This document shows positions 8,281-15,673 of a stretch of 64,000 nt of DNA, in pieces. Under the pieces are notes generated by a model that saw only the letters and a list, made by a program, of their open reading frames with translations, was not told the origin of the DNA and did not search any database. Made by a program: the position numbers and the translations under genes. Origin of the DNA: Amorphoplanes friuliensis DSM 7358 (lineage in GTDB: Bacteria > Actinomycetota > Actinomycetes > Mycobacteriales > Micromonosporaceae). The stretch lies in contig NC_022657.1 in NCBI RefSeq assembly GCF_000494755.1, forward strand, positions 3,014,001 through 3,078,000. The letters run 5' to 3'. Positions within the stretch are counted from its first letter, which is position 1. The number at the start of each line of letters is the position of its first letter.

Positions 8281-8297
8281 TTGCAATCAGTTTGCAA
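8281..8297. promoter_or_regulatory. Nur (nickel-uptake regulator) box, nik promoter
   Basis: TTGCAA-TCAGT-TTGCAA is an exact match to the consensus tTGCaa-N5-ttGCAA known for the Fur-family nickel repressor Nur of Streptomyces. The left half can double as a -35 box, with TAAGCA at 8303-8308 as -10 (16-base spacer), so a bound repressor would block RNA polymerase. It lies 96 bp before the nikA-like ATG. Confidence 0.8.
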
Positions 8298-8392
8298 TTG
8301 CGTAAGCATGGCAGGCAGAGTTTCCGATCGCACCAGAAGCCTCCGCCGGCCGGTGACCCCGGCCTGCCCAGACCCTGGGAGTCACCCCTGTG

Positions 8393-9985
8393 ATGGTCCG
8401 ATCGTCTGCTTTTGCGAGTCGCCTGCTGGCGGCCACCGGCGTTCTGTTGCTCGCCGCCTGTTCGTCTGCACCGGCCCCAGCCGGGTCGTCCGAGGCGGGC
8501 TCCACCTTCGTGGTCGCGACCGCGGGTGAGCCGGACACCCTGAACCCGGTGCTCAACTTCGGCGTCGACGGAGCCTCGCTGATCTTCGACGGCCTGGTCA
8601 CCCGGGATGTGAAGAACACGCTGGTCCCGGCCCTGGCGGTCGAGCTCCCGGTCGTGTCCGCGGACGGCCGGACCGTCACGGCAAAACTGCGCGACGGGGT
8701 GACGTTCCACGACGGCAGCCCGCTGACCGCCGCGGACGTCGTCTTCACCTACCGGGCGGTGCTGGACCCGAAGGTCGACTCGACGCTGCGGTCCGACCTG
8801 GAGATGCTCACCTCGGTCACCGCCCCGGATCCGGCCACGGTCGTGTTCACCCTCAGGTACGCGTACGCGCCCTTCCTGCAACGCCTGACGCTGGGTGTCG
8901 TGCCCGCACAACTGTTGAGCGGCCAGGACATCAACAAGGCGGCGTTCAACCGCAAGCCGATCGGCACCGGTCCGTACAGGGTGGAGTCCTGGACCACCGG
9001 CGACCGTCTGGTGCTCGCCGCCAACGACACCTACTGGGGTGGTAAGCCCGCCAACCGCAAGCTGATCGTCGCGTTCGTCGCCGACGACAACGTACGGGCA
9101 CAACGGATGCGGGCGGGCGAATTCGACGCCGCCGAACTTCCTCCCAAACTCGCCGCGGCCTTCGACACCGCCGCCGGCTACACCGTGCAGCGGGTGCCGA
9201 CCGCCGACTACCGCGGTGTGATGCTGCCCCTCGGTCACCCCGTCACCGGTGACCTGGCCGTCCGCAAGGCGCTCGCCGTGGGCGTGGATCGCTCGGCCAT
9301 GGTGACCGGCGTCCTCGCCGGAGCCGGCGAACCGGCGTACGGGCCGATCCCACCGACCTCCGAGTACGCCGACCCGTCGCCGGCGGGCAAACCGTCGGCC
9401 GACACGGCGACCGCGACCGCACTGCTCGACGCGGCCGGCTGGGCGCCCGGTGCGGACGGGATCCGGGCCAGGGCCGGACAGCAGGCGGCGTTCACGCTGA
9501 TGTACCCGGCCGGCGACAGCCTGCGCAAGGAACTGGCCCTGGCCGTGACCGCGGACGCTCGGAAGATCGGCATCAAGGTCAGCCCGGAGGGCCTCACCTG
9601 GGACGCCATCGACACCCGGATCACCAAGGATGCGCTGCTCATGGGGTTCGGAACCCCCTACGACCCGGACTTCGTCTCCTACAAGCTGTTCGGGTCGCAG
9701 TTCGCCGGGCAGGGTTACTTCAACCCCGGGAGCTACCGGTCCCCGGTCGCCGACAAGGCGCTGCAGGACGGCCGTGACCAGGCCGACCCGGCGAAGCGCA
9801 GAGCCGCCTACGCGACGTTCCAGCAGCAACTTGCCGCCGACGCGCCCTGGGTGTTCCTCACCTACCTGCAGCACACCTATGTGGTGAAGGACGGCATCAC
9901 CGGGGTGAGCCCGCGCGTCGAGGCGCACGAGCACGACGTCGCCAACAGTCTGTGGTGGAACATCAACACCTGGACCCGGCAGTGA
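8393..9985 (+). CDS. nikA: Nickel/peptide-type ABC transporter substrate-binding lipoprotein
   Basis: 530 residues of SBP family 5. It has a lipoprotein signal with lipobox LLAAC (Cys near residue 22), then TFVVATAGEPDTLNPV, the DGLV...LVPALA block and GTGPYRVESW typical of DppA/OppA/NikA. ATG 8393 was chosen over the adjacent GTG at 8390. It is first of a five-gene importer operon behind a Nur box, which favours nickel as cargo; the sequence alone does not separate nickel from peptide binding. The protein would be anchored outside the membrane and hand cargo to the NikBC permease. Confidence 0.85.
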   Translation: MVRSSAFASRLLAATGVLLLAACSSAPAPAGSSEAGSTFVVATAGEPDTLNPVLNFGVDGASLIFDGLVTRDVKNTLVPALAVELPVVSADGRTVTAKLRDGVTFHDGSPLTAADVVFTYRAVLDPKVDSTLRSDLEMLTSVTAPDPATVVFTLRYAYAPFLQRLTLGVVPAQLLSGQDINKAAFNRKPIGTGPYRVESWTTGDRLVLAANDTYWGGKPANRKLIVAFVADDNVRAQRMRAGEFDAAELPPKLAAAFDTAAGYTVQRVPTADYRGVMLPLGHPVTGDLAVRKALAVGVDRSAMVTGVLAGAGEPAYGPIPPTSEYADPSPAGKPSADTATATALLDAAGWAPGADGIRARAGQQAAFTLMYPAGDSLRKELALAVTADARKIGIKVSPEGLTWDAIDTRITKDALLMGFGTPYDPDFVSYKLFGSQFAGQGYFNPGSYRSPVADKALQDGRDQADPAKRRAAYATFQQQLAADAPWVFLTYLQHTYVVKDGITGVSPRVEAHEHDVANSLWWNINTWTRQ

Positions 9986-10992
9986 CACAGGCACCACCCG
10001 CGCGTCGCCGGCGGGGGATCGCCGGGGCGGGCGCGGTGATCCGCCGCCGGCTGCTGGTCGCGGTGCCGGTTCTGATCGCGACCAGCATCGGCATGTTCCT
10101 GCTCGGCGCGGCCTCACCGATCGACCCGGCCAAGCAGTACGCGGGCGCGGCCGCCTTCACCGCCACGAGTGAGAACCTGGCCCAGATCCGGGCGAACTGG
10201 GGAGTCGACGACCCGCTCCCGGTGCAGTACGCACGCTGGGTGGGCAACCTGCTGCGCGGTGACCTGGGCTGGTCCACCAGCCGCCACGAACCGGTGACCG
10301 CGGTCCTCGGCTCCCGGGCAGGCTGGACCCTGTTGCTCGTCGGGGCCGCCCTTGCTGTTGTCCTGGTGACCAGCCTCGTGCTCGGTACGCTGGCCGCGTA
10401 CCGGAGGGGTGGTCTCTTCGATCGTGGCCTGCGGGCCGCGGCCTATGCGGTCGAGGCCATGCCGGTGTTCTGGCTGGGTCTCGCCGCGATCGCGCTGTTC
10501 GCGCTGACCCTGGGGTGGCTGCCCGCCGGTGGCCTGACCGGGATCACCTCCACCACGACATCGGTGGCGGACGTCGCCCGGCACCTGATCCTGCCGGTCG
10601 GGGTGCTTGCGGTCTCGCAGGCGCCGTGGTTCCTGCTGTTCGTGCGGGACTCGGTCGCCGAGAGCCTGCGCGACGACCACGTCCTGGCCGCCCGGGCCCG
10701 CGGGCTGCCGGGCCGGACCGTCCTGTTCGGACACGCGCTGCGGACGGCGCTGCTGCCGTTCCTCACCCTGATCGGCACGCACCTGCCGGAGCTGGTCGGC
10801 GGGGCGGTGCTGGTGGAGACGGTGTTCTCGCTGCCCGGCCTCGGCGCCGTCAGCGTGCAGGCCGCGCTCGGCAGTGATTTTCCGCTGCTCGCCGCGATCA
10901 CTCTGGTCACCACCGCAGTCGTGCTGAGCGCAAATCTGCTCACCGACCTGGCCTACGCCGCCGCCGACCCGCGGGTGCGTCTTGATGGCTGA
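9982..10992 (+). CDS. nikB: ABC transporter permease (NikB/DppB type)
   Basis: 336 residues. A first membrane helix (LLVAVPVLIATSIGMFLLG) and a large extracytoplasmic loop precede the BPD_transp_1 core. The ATPase-contact EAA-like loop is AARARGLPGRTVLFGHALRTALLP. The GTG start overlaps the nikA stop (GTGA at 9982-9985), a translational-coupling arrangement used throughout this operon. It pairs with NikC to form the membrane channel. Confidence 0.88.
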   Translation: MTQAPPARRRRGIAGAGAVIRRRLLVAVPVLIATSIGMFLLGAASPIDPAKQYAGAAAFTATSENLAQIRANWGVDDPLPVQYARWVGNLLRGDLGWSTSRHEPVTAVLGSRAGWTLLLVGAALAVVLVTSLVLGTLAAYRRGGLFDRGLRAAAYAVEAMPVFWLGLAAIALFALTLGWLPAGGLTGITSTTTSVADVARHLILPVGVLAVSQAPWFLLFVRDSVAESLRDDHVLAARARGLPGRTVLFGHALRTALLPFLTLIGTHLPELVGGAVLVETVFSLPGLGAVSVQAALGSDFPLLAAITLVTTAVVLSANLLTDLAYAAADPRVRLDG

Positions 10993-11857
10993 CCTGACCC
11001 TGCGCCGGGCCCGGCTGCCGCGCGTGCGCCTGCGGCCGGGACGTCTCGGCGTCACCATCGCCACCACCGTGCTGGCCTCGGCCGTGGCCGCCTGCCTGCT
11101 CGCGCCCCTGCTCTGGCCCTTGGACCAGAGCGCGGTCGATCTCTCGCAGACCCGCCTCGCCCCGTCCTGGGCCCACCCGGCCGGCACCGACGACCTCGGG
11201 CGCGACGTCGCTCACCGCACGCTCTACGGCCTGCGCGTCTCCCTGCTGGTCGGTGCGGTCGCCGCCCTTGTTGCCACGCTGATCGGCGGGGTCGTCGGCG
11301 GCATCGCCGGCACGCTCGGCGGCCCGGTCGACCGGATCCTGATGCGCATCGTGGACACCGTCGCCGCCCTGCCGCACCTGCTGCTCGGGATCTTCATCGT
11401 CGCGATGCTGCGGCCCGGTCTCGGCGCGGTCATCCTGTCGGTCGGGCTCACCCACTGGCTGTCCACCGCCCGGATCGTGCGTTCCGAGCTGCTCAGCCTG
11501 CGCACCCGGCCGTTCATCGACGCCGCGATCAGCGGCGGCGCCGGGCGGCTGCGCGTGCTGACCCGGCATCTACTGCCGCACGTCCTGCCGAAACTGGCCC
11601 TGGCCACCACGCTGATGGTGCCGCACGCCGTCTGGCACGAGACCGCCCTGTCCTTCCTCGGACTCGGACTGCCACCGCATCTCGCCTCGCTCGGCAACAT
11701 GATCAACGGCGGGCAGGGCTCCCTGCTGACCGGCGCCTGGTGGGCCAGCCTGATGCCGGGGCTGGTCATCGTGATCGTCACCCTGGCCCTCGCCGCGGTG
11801 GTCGCCCGCTGGCGTGACCGGCTCGACCCCCGCGTCCGAGCGGAGCTGCACCTGTGA
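10985..11857 (+). CDS. nikC: ABC transporter permease (NikC/DppC type)
   Basis: 290 residues with the OppC_N-like first helix, the motif AHPAGTDDLGRDVAHRTLYG typical of DppC/NikC, and an EAA loop PFIDAAISGGAGRLRVLTRHLLPHVLP. It overlaps nikB by eight bases and ends in a GTGA overlap with nikD. It is the partner permease subunit of NikB. Confidence 0.88.
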   Translation: MADLTLRRARLPRVRLRPGRLGVTIATTVLASAVAACLLAPLLWPLDQSAVDLSQTRLAPSWAHPAGTDDLGRDVAHRTLYGLRVSLLVGAVAALVATLIGGVVGGIAGTLGGPVDRILMRIVDTVAALPHLLLGIFIVAMLRPGLGAVILSVGLTHWLSTARIVRSELLSLRTRPFIDAAISGGAGRLRVLTRHLLPHVLPKLALATTLMVPHAVWHETALSFLGLGLPPHLASLGNMINGGQGSLLTGAWWASLMPGLVIVIVTLALAAVVARWRDRLDPRVRAELHL

Positions 11858-12813
11858 GCACCACCGTGCGTACCTCGACGATGCTGACGATCAAAGACTT
11901 GACCGTACGGTTCCGGCTGCCCGATGCCATCGTGGAGGCCGTCACCGGTATCGACCTCGCTGTGGCACCTGGTGAACTGCTGGCTGTGGTGGGGGAGTCC
12001 GGCTGCGGTAAATCCGTCCTCGCTCACGCGCTGCTCGGTCTGCTGCCCGCTAACGCCACTGTCAGCGGGACCGCGCTGCTGCACGGTAATGACGCACTGG
12101 TCGACCTGCTCGCCGCCGACGAGAAGACCTTGGCCCGCACGGTACGGGGACGCCGCGTGGGCCTGGTTCCGCAGAGCCCGGCCACCGCGCTGACCCCGGT
12201 CCGCACCGGCCGGCACCTCCTGCAGGAGACCCTGCGCGCCCACGGCCGGGCCCGCACCGACGCCGAGACGGTGGCCGCCGGAGTCGGCCTCGCCCCGGCC
12301 GACCTCGACCTCTACCCGCACGAGTTGTCCGGCGGCATGGCCCAGCGCCTCGTCACCGCGCTGGCGCTGGCCCCGGACCCGCCGCTGCTGCTGGCCGACG
12401 AACCGACCTCCGGGCTCGACCGGCCGCTGGTCGACGCGACCTTGGACCTGCTGCGGGCCCGCTGCGACCAAGGATCGGCGGTCATTCTGATCACCCACGA
12501 TCTGGCCGCCGCGGAACGGGTAGCCGACACCGTCGCGGTCATGTACGCGAGCCGGATCGTCGAACATCGGCCTGCCCGGGAGTTCTTCGGCGGGCCCCGG
12601 CACCCGTACGCCCACGCCCTGCTCGACGCCCTGCCCGACCGCGCCTTCACACCGATCCCCGGCCATCCACCGATGCTGACCGACCTGCCGGCTGGCTGCG
12701 CCTTCGCGCCTCGCTGCCCCCGTGCGGCTGAAGAGTGTGGTAGCCGGCCTGGCCTCGACTCCGACGAGCAAGGACGACTGGCCTGTCATCACCCGATCGG
12801 AGCCCACCGGTGA
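11854..12813 (+). CDS. nikD: ABC transporter ATP-binding protein (NikD/DppD type)
   Basis: 319 residues. Walker A GESGCGKS, signature LSGGMAQ, Walker B LLLADEPTSGLD and the H-loop ITHD are all intact. The C-terminus has the oligopeptide/nickel-type extension with a Cys cluster (GCAFAPRCPRAAEECG), where some DppD/OppD proteins hold an iron-sulphur cluster. It starts at a GTGA overlap with nikC and overlaps nikE in the same way. It powers import with NikE. Confidence 0.9.
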   Translation: MSTTVRTSTMLTIKDLTVRFRLPDAIVEAVTGIDLAVAPGELLAVVGESGCGKSVLAHALLGLLPANATVSGTALLHGNDALVDLLAADEKTLARTVRGRRVGLVPQSPATALTPVRTGRHLLQETLRAHGRARTDAETVAAGVGLAPADLDLYPHELSGGMAQRLVTALALAPDPPLLLADEPTSGLDRPLVDATLDLLRARCDQGSAVILITHDLAAAERVADTVAVMYASRIVEHRPAREFFGGPRHPYAHALLDALPDRAFTPIPGHPPMLTDLPAGCAFAPRCPRAAEECGSRPGLDSDEQGRLACHHPIGAHR

Positions 12814-13472
12814 TCACCGCCGAAGGCATCACCGTCGCCTACGGCCACCGCCGGGTCCTCGACGGGGTATCGCTGAGCGTCGCGCGGGGTGAGACGGTCG
12901 GGCTGCGCGGACCGTCCGGCGCGGGCAAGTCCACCCTGCTGCGTGTCCTGGCCCTGCTGCACCGTCCGGCGGCCGGGCGGGTCATCATCGACGGCACGGC
13001 GATCACCGGCACCCGGTACGCGGTGCCGGCCGCCGTCCGTACCCGTATCGGTGTGCTCTTTCAGAGCCCCCGTGCCGCAGCGGATCCGCGGTTGTCGCTG
13101 GCCGACATCATCGCCGAGCCGCTGCGCGTCGCCGGCCGGCCGGAGATCGAACGCCGGGTGGCGGAACTCGCCGACACGGTGGGGCTGACCGCCGACCTGT
13201 TGACCCGCCGCCCGCACGCGGTGAGCGACGGGCAGCTGCAACGGGCCTGCCTCGCGCGGGCCTTCGCGCACACGCCGCACTATCTGCTGTGCGACGAGGC
13301 CACCACCATGCTCGACGCCGCCACCCAGGCCCTGCTGGCGGCCGTCATCACCGACTACCAGAAACGCCACGACGCCGGTGTCCTCATCGTCACTCACGAT
13401 CCGGCGCTGATGACACGCTGGGCCGATCGCAGCCTGGATCTGGCTCAGCTGTCGGCCGCCGGCGGACAGTGA
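12810..13472 (+). CDS. nikE: ABC transporter ATP-binding protein (NikE/DppF type), atypical signature
   Basis: 220 residues, shorter than typical NikE/DppF because the C-terminal Cys extension is missing. Walker A is GPSGAGKS and Walker B YLLCDEATTMLD, with a normal H-loop THD. The ABC signature reads VSDGQ rather than LSGGQ: Gly-to-Asp at the third position is a conspicuous change at the ATP-sandwich interface. It probably acts as the second, possibly weaker, site of a NikDE heterodimer. Confidence 0.85.
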   Translation: MITAEGITVAYGHRRVLDGVSLSVARGETVGLRGPSGAGKSTLLRVLALLHRPAAGRVIIDGTAITGTRYAVPAAVRTRIGVLFQSPRAAADPRLSLADIIAEPLRVAGRPEIERRVAELADTVGLTADLLTRRPHAVSDGQLQRACLARAFAHTPHYLLCDEATTMLDAATQALLAAVITDYQKRHDAGVLIVTHDPALMTRWADRSLDLAQLSAAGGQ

Positions 13473-13483
13473 GCGTGCCGCTG

Positions 13484-13500
13484 TTGCACAAAGGTGGCAA
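13484..13500 (+). promoter_or_regulatory. Degenerate Nur-type box and promoter of the MucR-like gene
   Basis: TTGCAC-AAAGG-TGGCAA keeps 10 of 12 conserved positions of the Nur box with the same N5 spacing. TTGCAC can serve as -35, with CAGAAT at 13507-13512 as -10 (17-base spacer), the same box-over-promoter layout as at 8281. Transcription would then begin within a few bases of the ATG at 13520. Confidence 0.5.
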
Positions 13501-13519
13501 TAGCGTCAGAATCGGACTC

Positions 13520-14383
13520 ATGATCTGCGCTCTGTCGCGACCCGAGGCCGGCGTTCCCGAGGCCCGCCGCCGCCGGGCCGCGTCCGATAGCGGTCATGGA
13601 CACCTCTGGCAGCTGCCGGACGGCACGGGACTGCATGCCCGGCCGGCCGAGCTGACCGTCGACGATGCCACCGGCCGCCTGTGCTGTCATCTGTGCGGTC
13701 GCTGGTACACCTCGCTGGGTTCCCATGTGCGCGCCCACGGCCACACCGCTGACAGCTACCGCAGCACCTTGGGTCTGTGCGCGGGGGAGCCCCTGACCGC
13801 TCGCGGGCTGTCGGCGGCGATCCGCGACCGGCAGGCCCGGCGGTACCGCAGCAACACCGAGCTCCGTGACGCCTTCGCCGCCGGCGCCGCGCAGCTGCGG
13901 CATACCCGCGATGCCTCCGCGCGCCTGGAGGAGCCCGAGCAGCGGGTCACCCGGCGCCGGGCCGCGCTGCAGGCCGGGCGGGAGACCACCGCCGCCCGGC
14001 GCCGCCGAGAGCTCGACGACCGCCTGACCCGCCTCGGTCATCCCGACCTCGCCGGTTACCTGCGTTCCGCGTACGCCGCCGGAGCCGGTCTGCAGGCGTT
14101 GGCCGCAGCAACCGGGCTGGGCCGCGCCCGTCTGCGTGCTGCGCTCGACGTCGCCGGAGTCGCGGTTCGCCCCACCGGGGTCAACACCGCGGAGGGACGG
14201 CGGTCGAGGGCGCTTTCCGCGGACCGTGCCGCCGCCGTGCGTGTCGGCACCGACGACCTGCACGCGTGGCTGGGGCGGCGGCGTACCGAGGGCTGGTCTC
14301 TCGTCCGCCTGGCCGCTGCTGTCGGCCACAGCACCCACTGGGTCCGGTGGCGGCTCGACAAGACCGACGTCCGGGCCGGGTGA
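13520..14383 (+). CDS. Ros/MucR-like zinc-finger transcriptional regulator
   Basis: 287 residues from ATG 13520. Near residue 55 it has CHLCGRWYTSLGSHVRAHG, a C2H2-like prokaryotic zinc finger of the Ros/MucR family, followed by the family's Y-R-LGL-G-L segment. The rest is Arg-rich and helical with two HTH-like stretches, including GLQALAAATGLGRARLRAAL. A GTG at 13469 overlaps the nikE stop and could give a 304-residue coupled product; the promoter-like element at 13484-13512 favours the shorter form. Its position suggests a role in nickel control. Confidence 0.72.
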   Translation: MICALSRPEAGVPEARRRRAASDSGHGHLWQLPDGTGLHARPAELTVDDATGRLCCHLCGRWYTSLGSHVRAHGHTADSYRSTLGLCAGEPLTARGLSAAIRDRQARRYRSNTELRDAFAAGAAQLRHTRDASARLEEPEQRVTRRRAALQAGRETTAARRRRELDDRLTRLGHPDLAGYLRSAYAAGAGLQALAAATGLGRARLRAALDVAGVAVRPTGVNTAEGRRSRALSADRAAAVRVGTDDLHAWLGRRRTEGWSLVRLAAAVGHSTHWVRWRLDKTDVRAG

Positions 14384-14398
14384 GCGCGACGGGCGTGT

Positions 14399-14956
14399 TC
14401 AGCCGATCCGGCGTTGCTCCGGACGGGTGTCGCTGACCGCGGCGACCAGGTCCTCGCGGGCGCGGGCGACGCGGGAGCGGATGGTGCCGACCGGGCAGTC
14501 GCAGACCTCGGCCGCCTCGGCGTAGGACAACCCGGCGATCTGGGTGGCGACGAATGCCTCCCGCCGGTCGGGGTCGAGACCGGCGAGCAGGTCCTGCAGG
14601 GCGTGCTGCTCCTCGAAGCGGGACTGCTGGGGTGCGACAGCGTCGGCGGTGGCCTGCCAGTCGGGCAGGGACGCCGCCCGGGGCCGCCGGCCGGCGAGGC
14701 GAACGGCGTCGGCGGCCACGTGGCGGGCGATGGCGAAGAGCCAGGTCCGCACCGAGGATCGTCCGGCGAAGTCGGGCAGGGCCCGCACGGCCCGCAGGTA
14801 GGTCTCCTGAGCCAGGTCCTCGGCGTCGCCGTGGGAGGAGAGCGGAGTGAGGAAGCGCAGCACGTCGTGCTGGGTCGCGCGGATCAGGTCCGTCAGGGCG
14901 TCGCGGTCACCGGCTGCCGCGGCAGCTGCGAGGGCGGTGAGGTCGGGCTCCGGCAT
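14399..14956 (-). CDS. ECF-type RNA polymerase sigma factor (paralogue 1)
   Basis: 185 residues. Region 2 (DVLRFLTPLSSHGDAEDLAQETYLRAVRALPDF, then RTWLFAIARHVAADAVR) and region 4 (LDPDRREAFVATQIAGLSYAEAAEVCDCPVGTIRSRVARARE) are complete. It resembles mycobacterial SigC-type factors. It is clearly paralogous to the factor at 17208; long identical blocks include FAGRS-VRTWLFAIA and GTIRSRVARAREDLV. ATG 14956 follows GAGAGGA; a GTG at 14977 is the alternative. No ZAS-type anti-sigma gene is adjacent. Confidence 0.92.
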   Translation of the reverse strand: MPEPDLTALAAAAAAGDRDALTDLIRATQHDVLRFLTPLSSHGDAEDLAQETYLRAVRALPDFAGRSSVRTWLFAIARHVAADAVRLAGRRPRAASLPDWQATADAVAPQQSRFEEQHALQDLLAGLDPDRREAFVATQIAGLSYAEAAEVCDCPVGTIRSRVARAREDLVAAVSDTRPEQRRIG

Positions 14957-14994
14957 CACCGCGGGTCCTCTCGTCACGGAATTCTCCGTCAGAA

Positions 14995-15021
14995 TACGGA
15001 CCTGGCCGCGTGATGGTTCAC
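14995..15021 (-). promoter_or_regulatory. ECF-type promoter, variant, for sigma paralogue 1
   Basis: On the minus strand GTGAACC-N16-CGTA has the spacing of the other six elements of this cluster but differs at one -35 base and one -10 base. Transcription would start about 30 bases before the ATG at 14956. Confidence 0.5.
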
Positions 15022-15596
15022 CCGCGCACGGAAAATTTGAACGTCAGCGGCTGCCCCGAGCCGGGCCGCACGGTGACGACAAGATCCATGCGCCGGTCGG
15101 TGCGCAGCGGGACGGCGGCCAGGGCGACGCTTTCCGCGACGCGTTGCACGGCAATCGTCCCCGGGCGCGCGGTGCTGATCTCCCACGCCCGTACCGGTCC
15201 GATCGCCGGGTCGGCGCACAGATGCAGGAGAGCCGTGCTTCCCCGTACCGGCTCGGTCCGCACCAGGAGCTCGCGCCCGCCCGAATAGGCGGGCATCGAG
15301 GCCCGGGGCGGGCACGGCCCTTCCGCCGCGGCCGGTACGACCGAGACGCCGGTCAGCAGCAGTGTCACGCTGGCGCACAGCACGACGGCGGCCACCACGG
15401 CGGTGAATGCGCCCCGCCATGATCGTTTGACCGGCACGGGGTTCGTGCTCCGGTGGGACCGGGTGAGCTGCAGACCGTTGCCGGTGTGCCGGACAGTCAT
15501 CGCGGAGCGGGGAATCGCACCACGGCGGCGCACTGCACGGCAGTACCGGCTCCCCGCCGTGTCCGCCGGCACGGGCCCGTGGCCCTCGGATCTCAT
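15018..15596 (-). CDS. Membrane-anchored protein of unknown function
   Basis: 192 residues if translated from ATG 15596. A basic 58-residue N-terminal segment precedes one membrane helix (GAFTAVVAAVVLCASVTLLL), and the remaining ~110 residues should lie outside, with two Cys. The topology (short inner tail, one helix, outer domain) is like membrane anti-sigma factors, but no zinc HxxxCxxC motif is seen. An ECF-type promoter ends about eight bases before ATG 15596, implying a leaderless message; ATG 15500 (160 residues) is the alternative. It lies between the PepSY gene and sigma paralogue 1. Confidence 0.65.
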   Translation of the reverse strand: MRSEGHGPVPADTAGSRYCRAVRRRGAIPRSAMTVRHTGNGLQLTRSHRSTNPVPVKRSWRGAFTAVVAAVVLCASVTLLLTGVSVVPAAAEGPCPPRASMPAYSGGRELLVRTEPVRGSTALLHLCADPAIGPVRAWEISTARPGTIAVQRVAESVALAAVPLRTDRRMDLVVTVRPGSGQPLTFKFSVRG

Positions 15597-15605
15597 GACC
15601 GGATA

Positions 15606-15632
15606 GTCGTCGTGGCCCGGCGTCCGGTTCCC
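15606..15632 (-). promoter_or_regulatory. ECF-type promoter for the 192-residue membrane protein
   Basis: GGGAACC-N16-CGACTA on the minus strand. The -10 element ends about eight bases before the ATG at 15596. Confidence 0.7.
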
Positions 15633-15673
15633 GCCCAGGTGGCACCGCGTGCGGTGGTGCCACCTGCGGCGGG

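Noticed and set aside
8154..8333. Longer start for the CAP-domain protein
   Set aside because: It would cross the Nur box and adds neither a signal peptide nor conserved residues, whereas ATG 8153 has an ideal ribosome site.
13469..13519. GTG start of the MucR-like gene overlapping nikE
   Set aside because: It is possible by analogy with the other GTGA overlaps, but the promoter-like element at 13484-13512 and the position of ATG 13520 favour the shorter protein. Kept only as an alternative.
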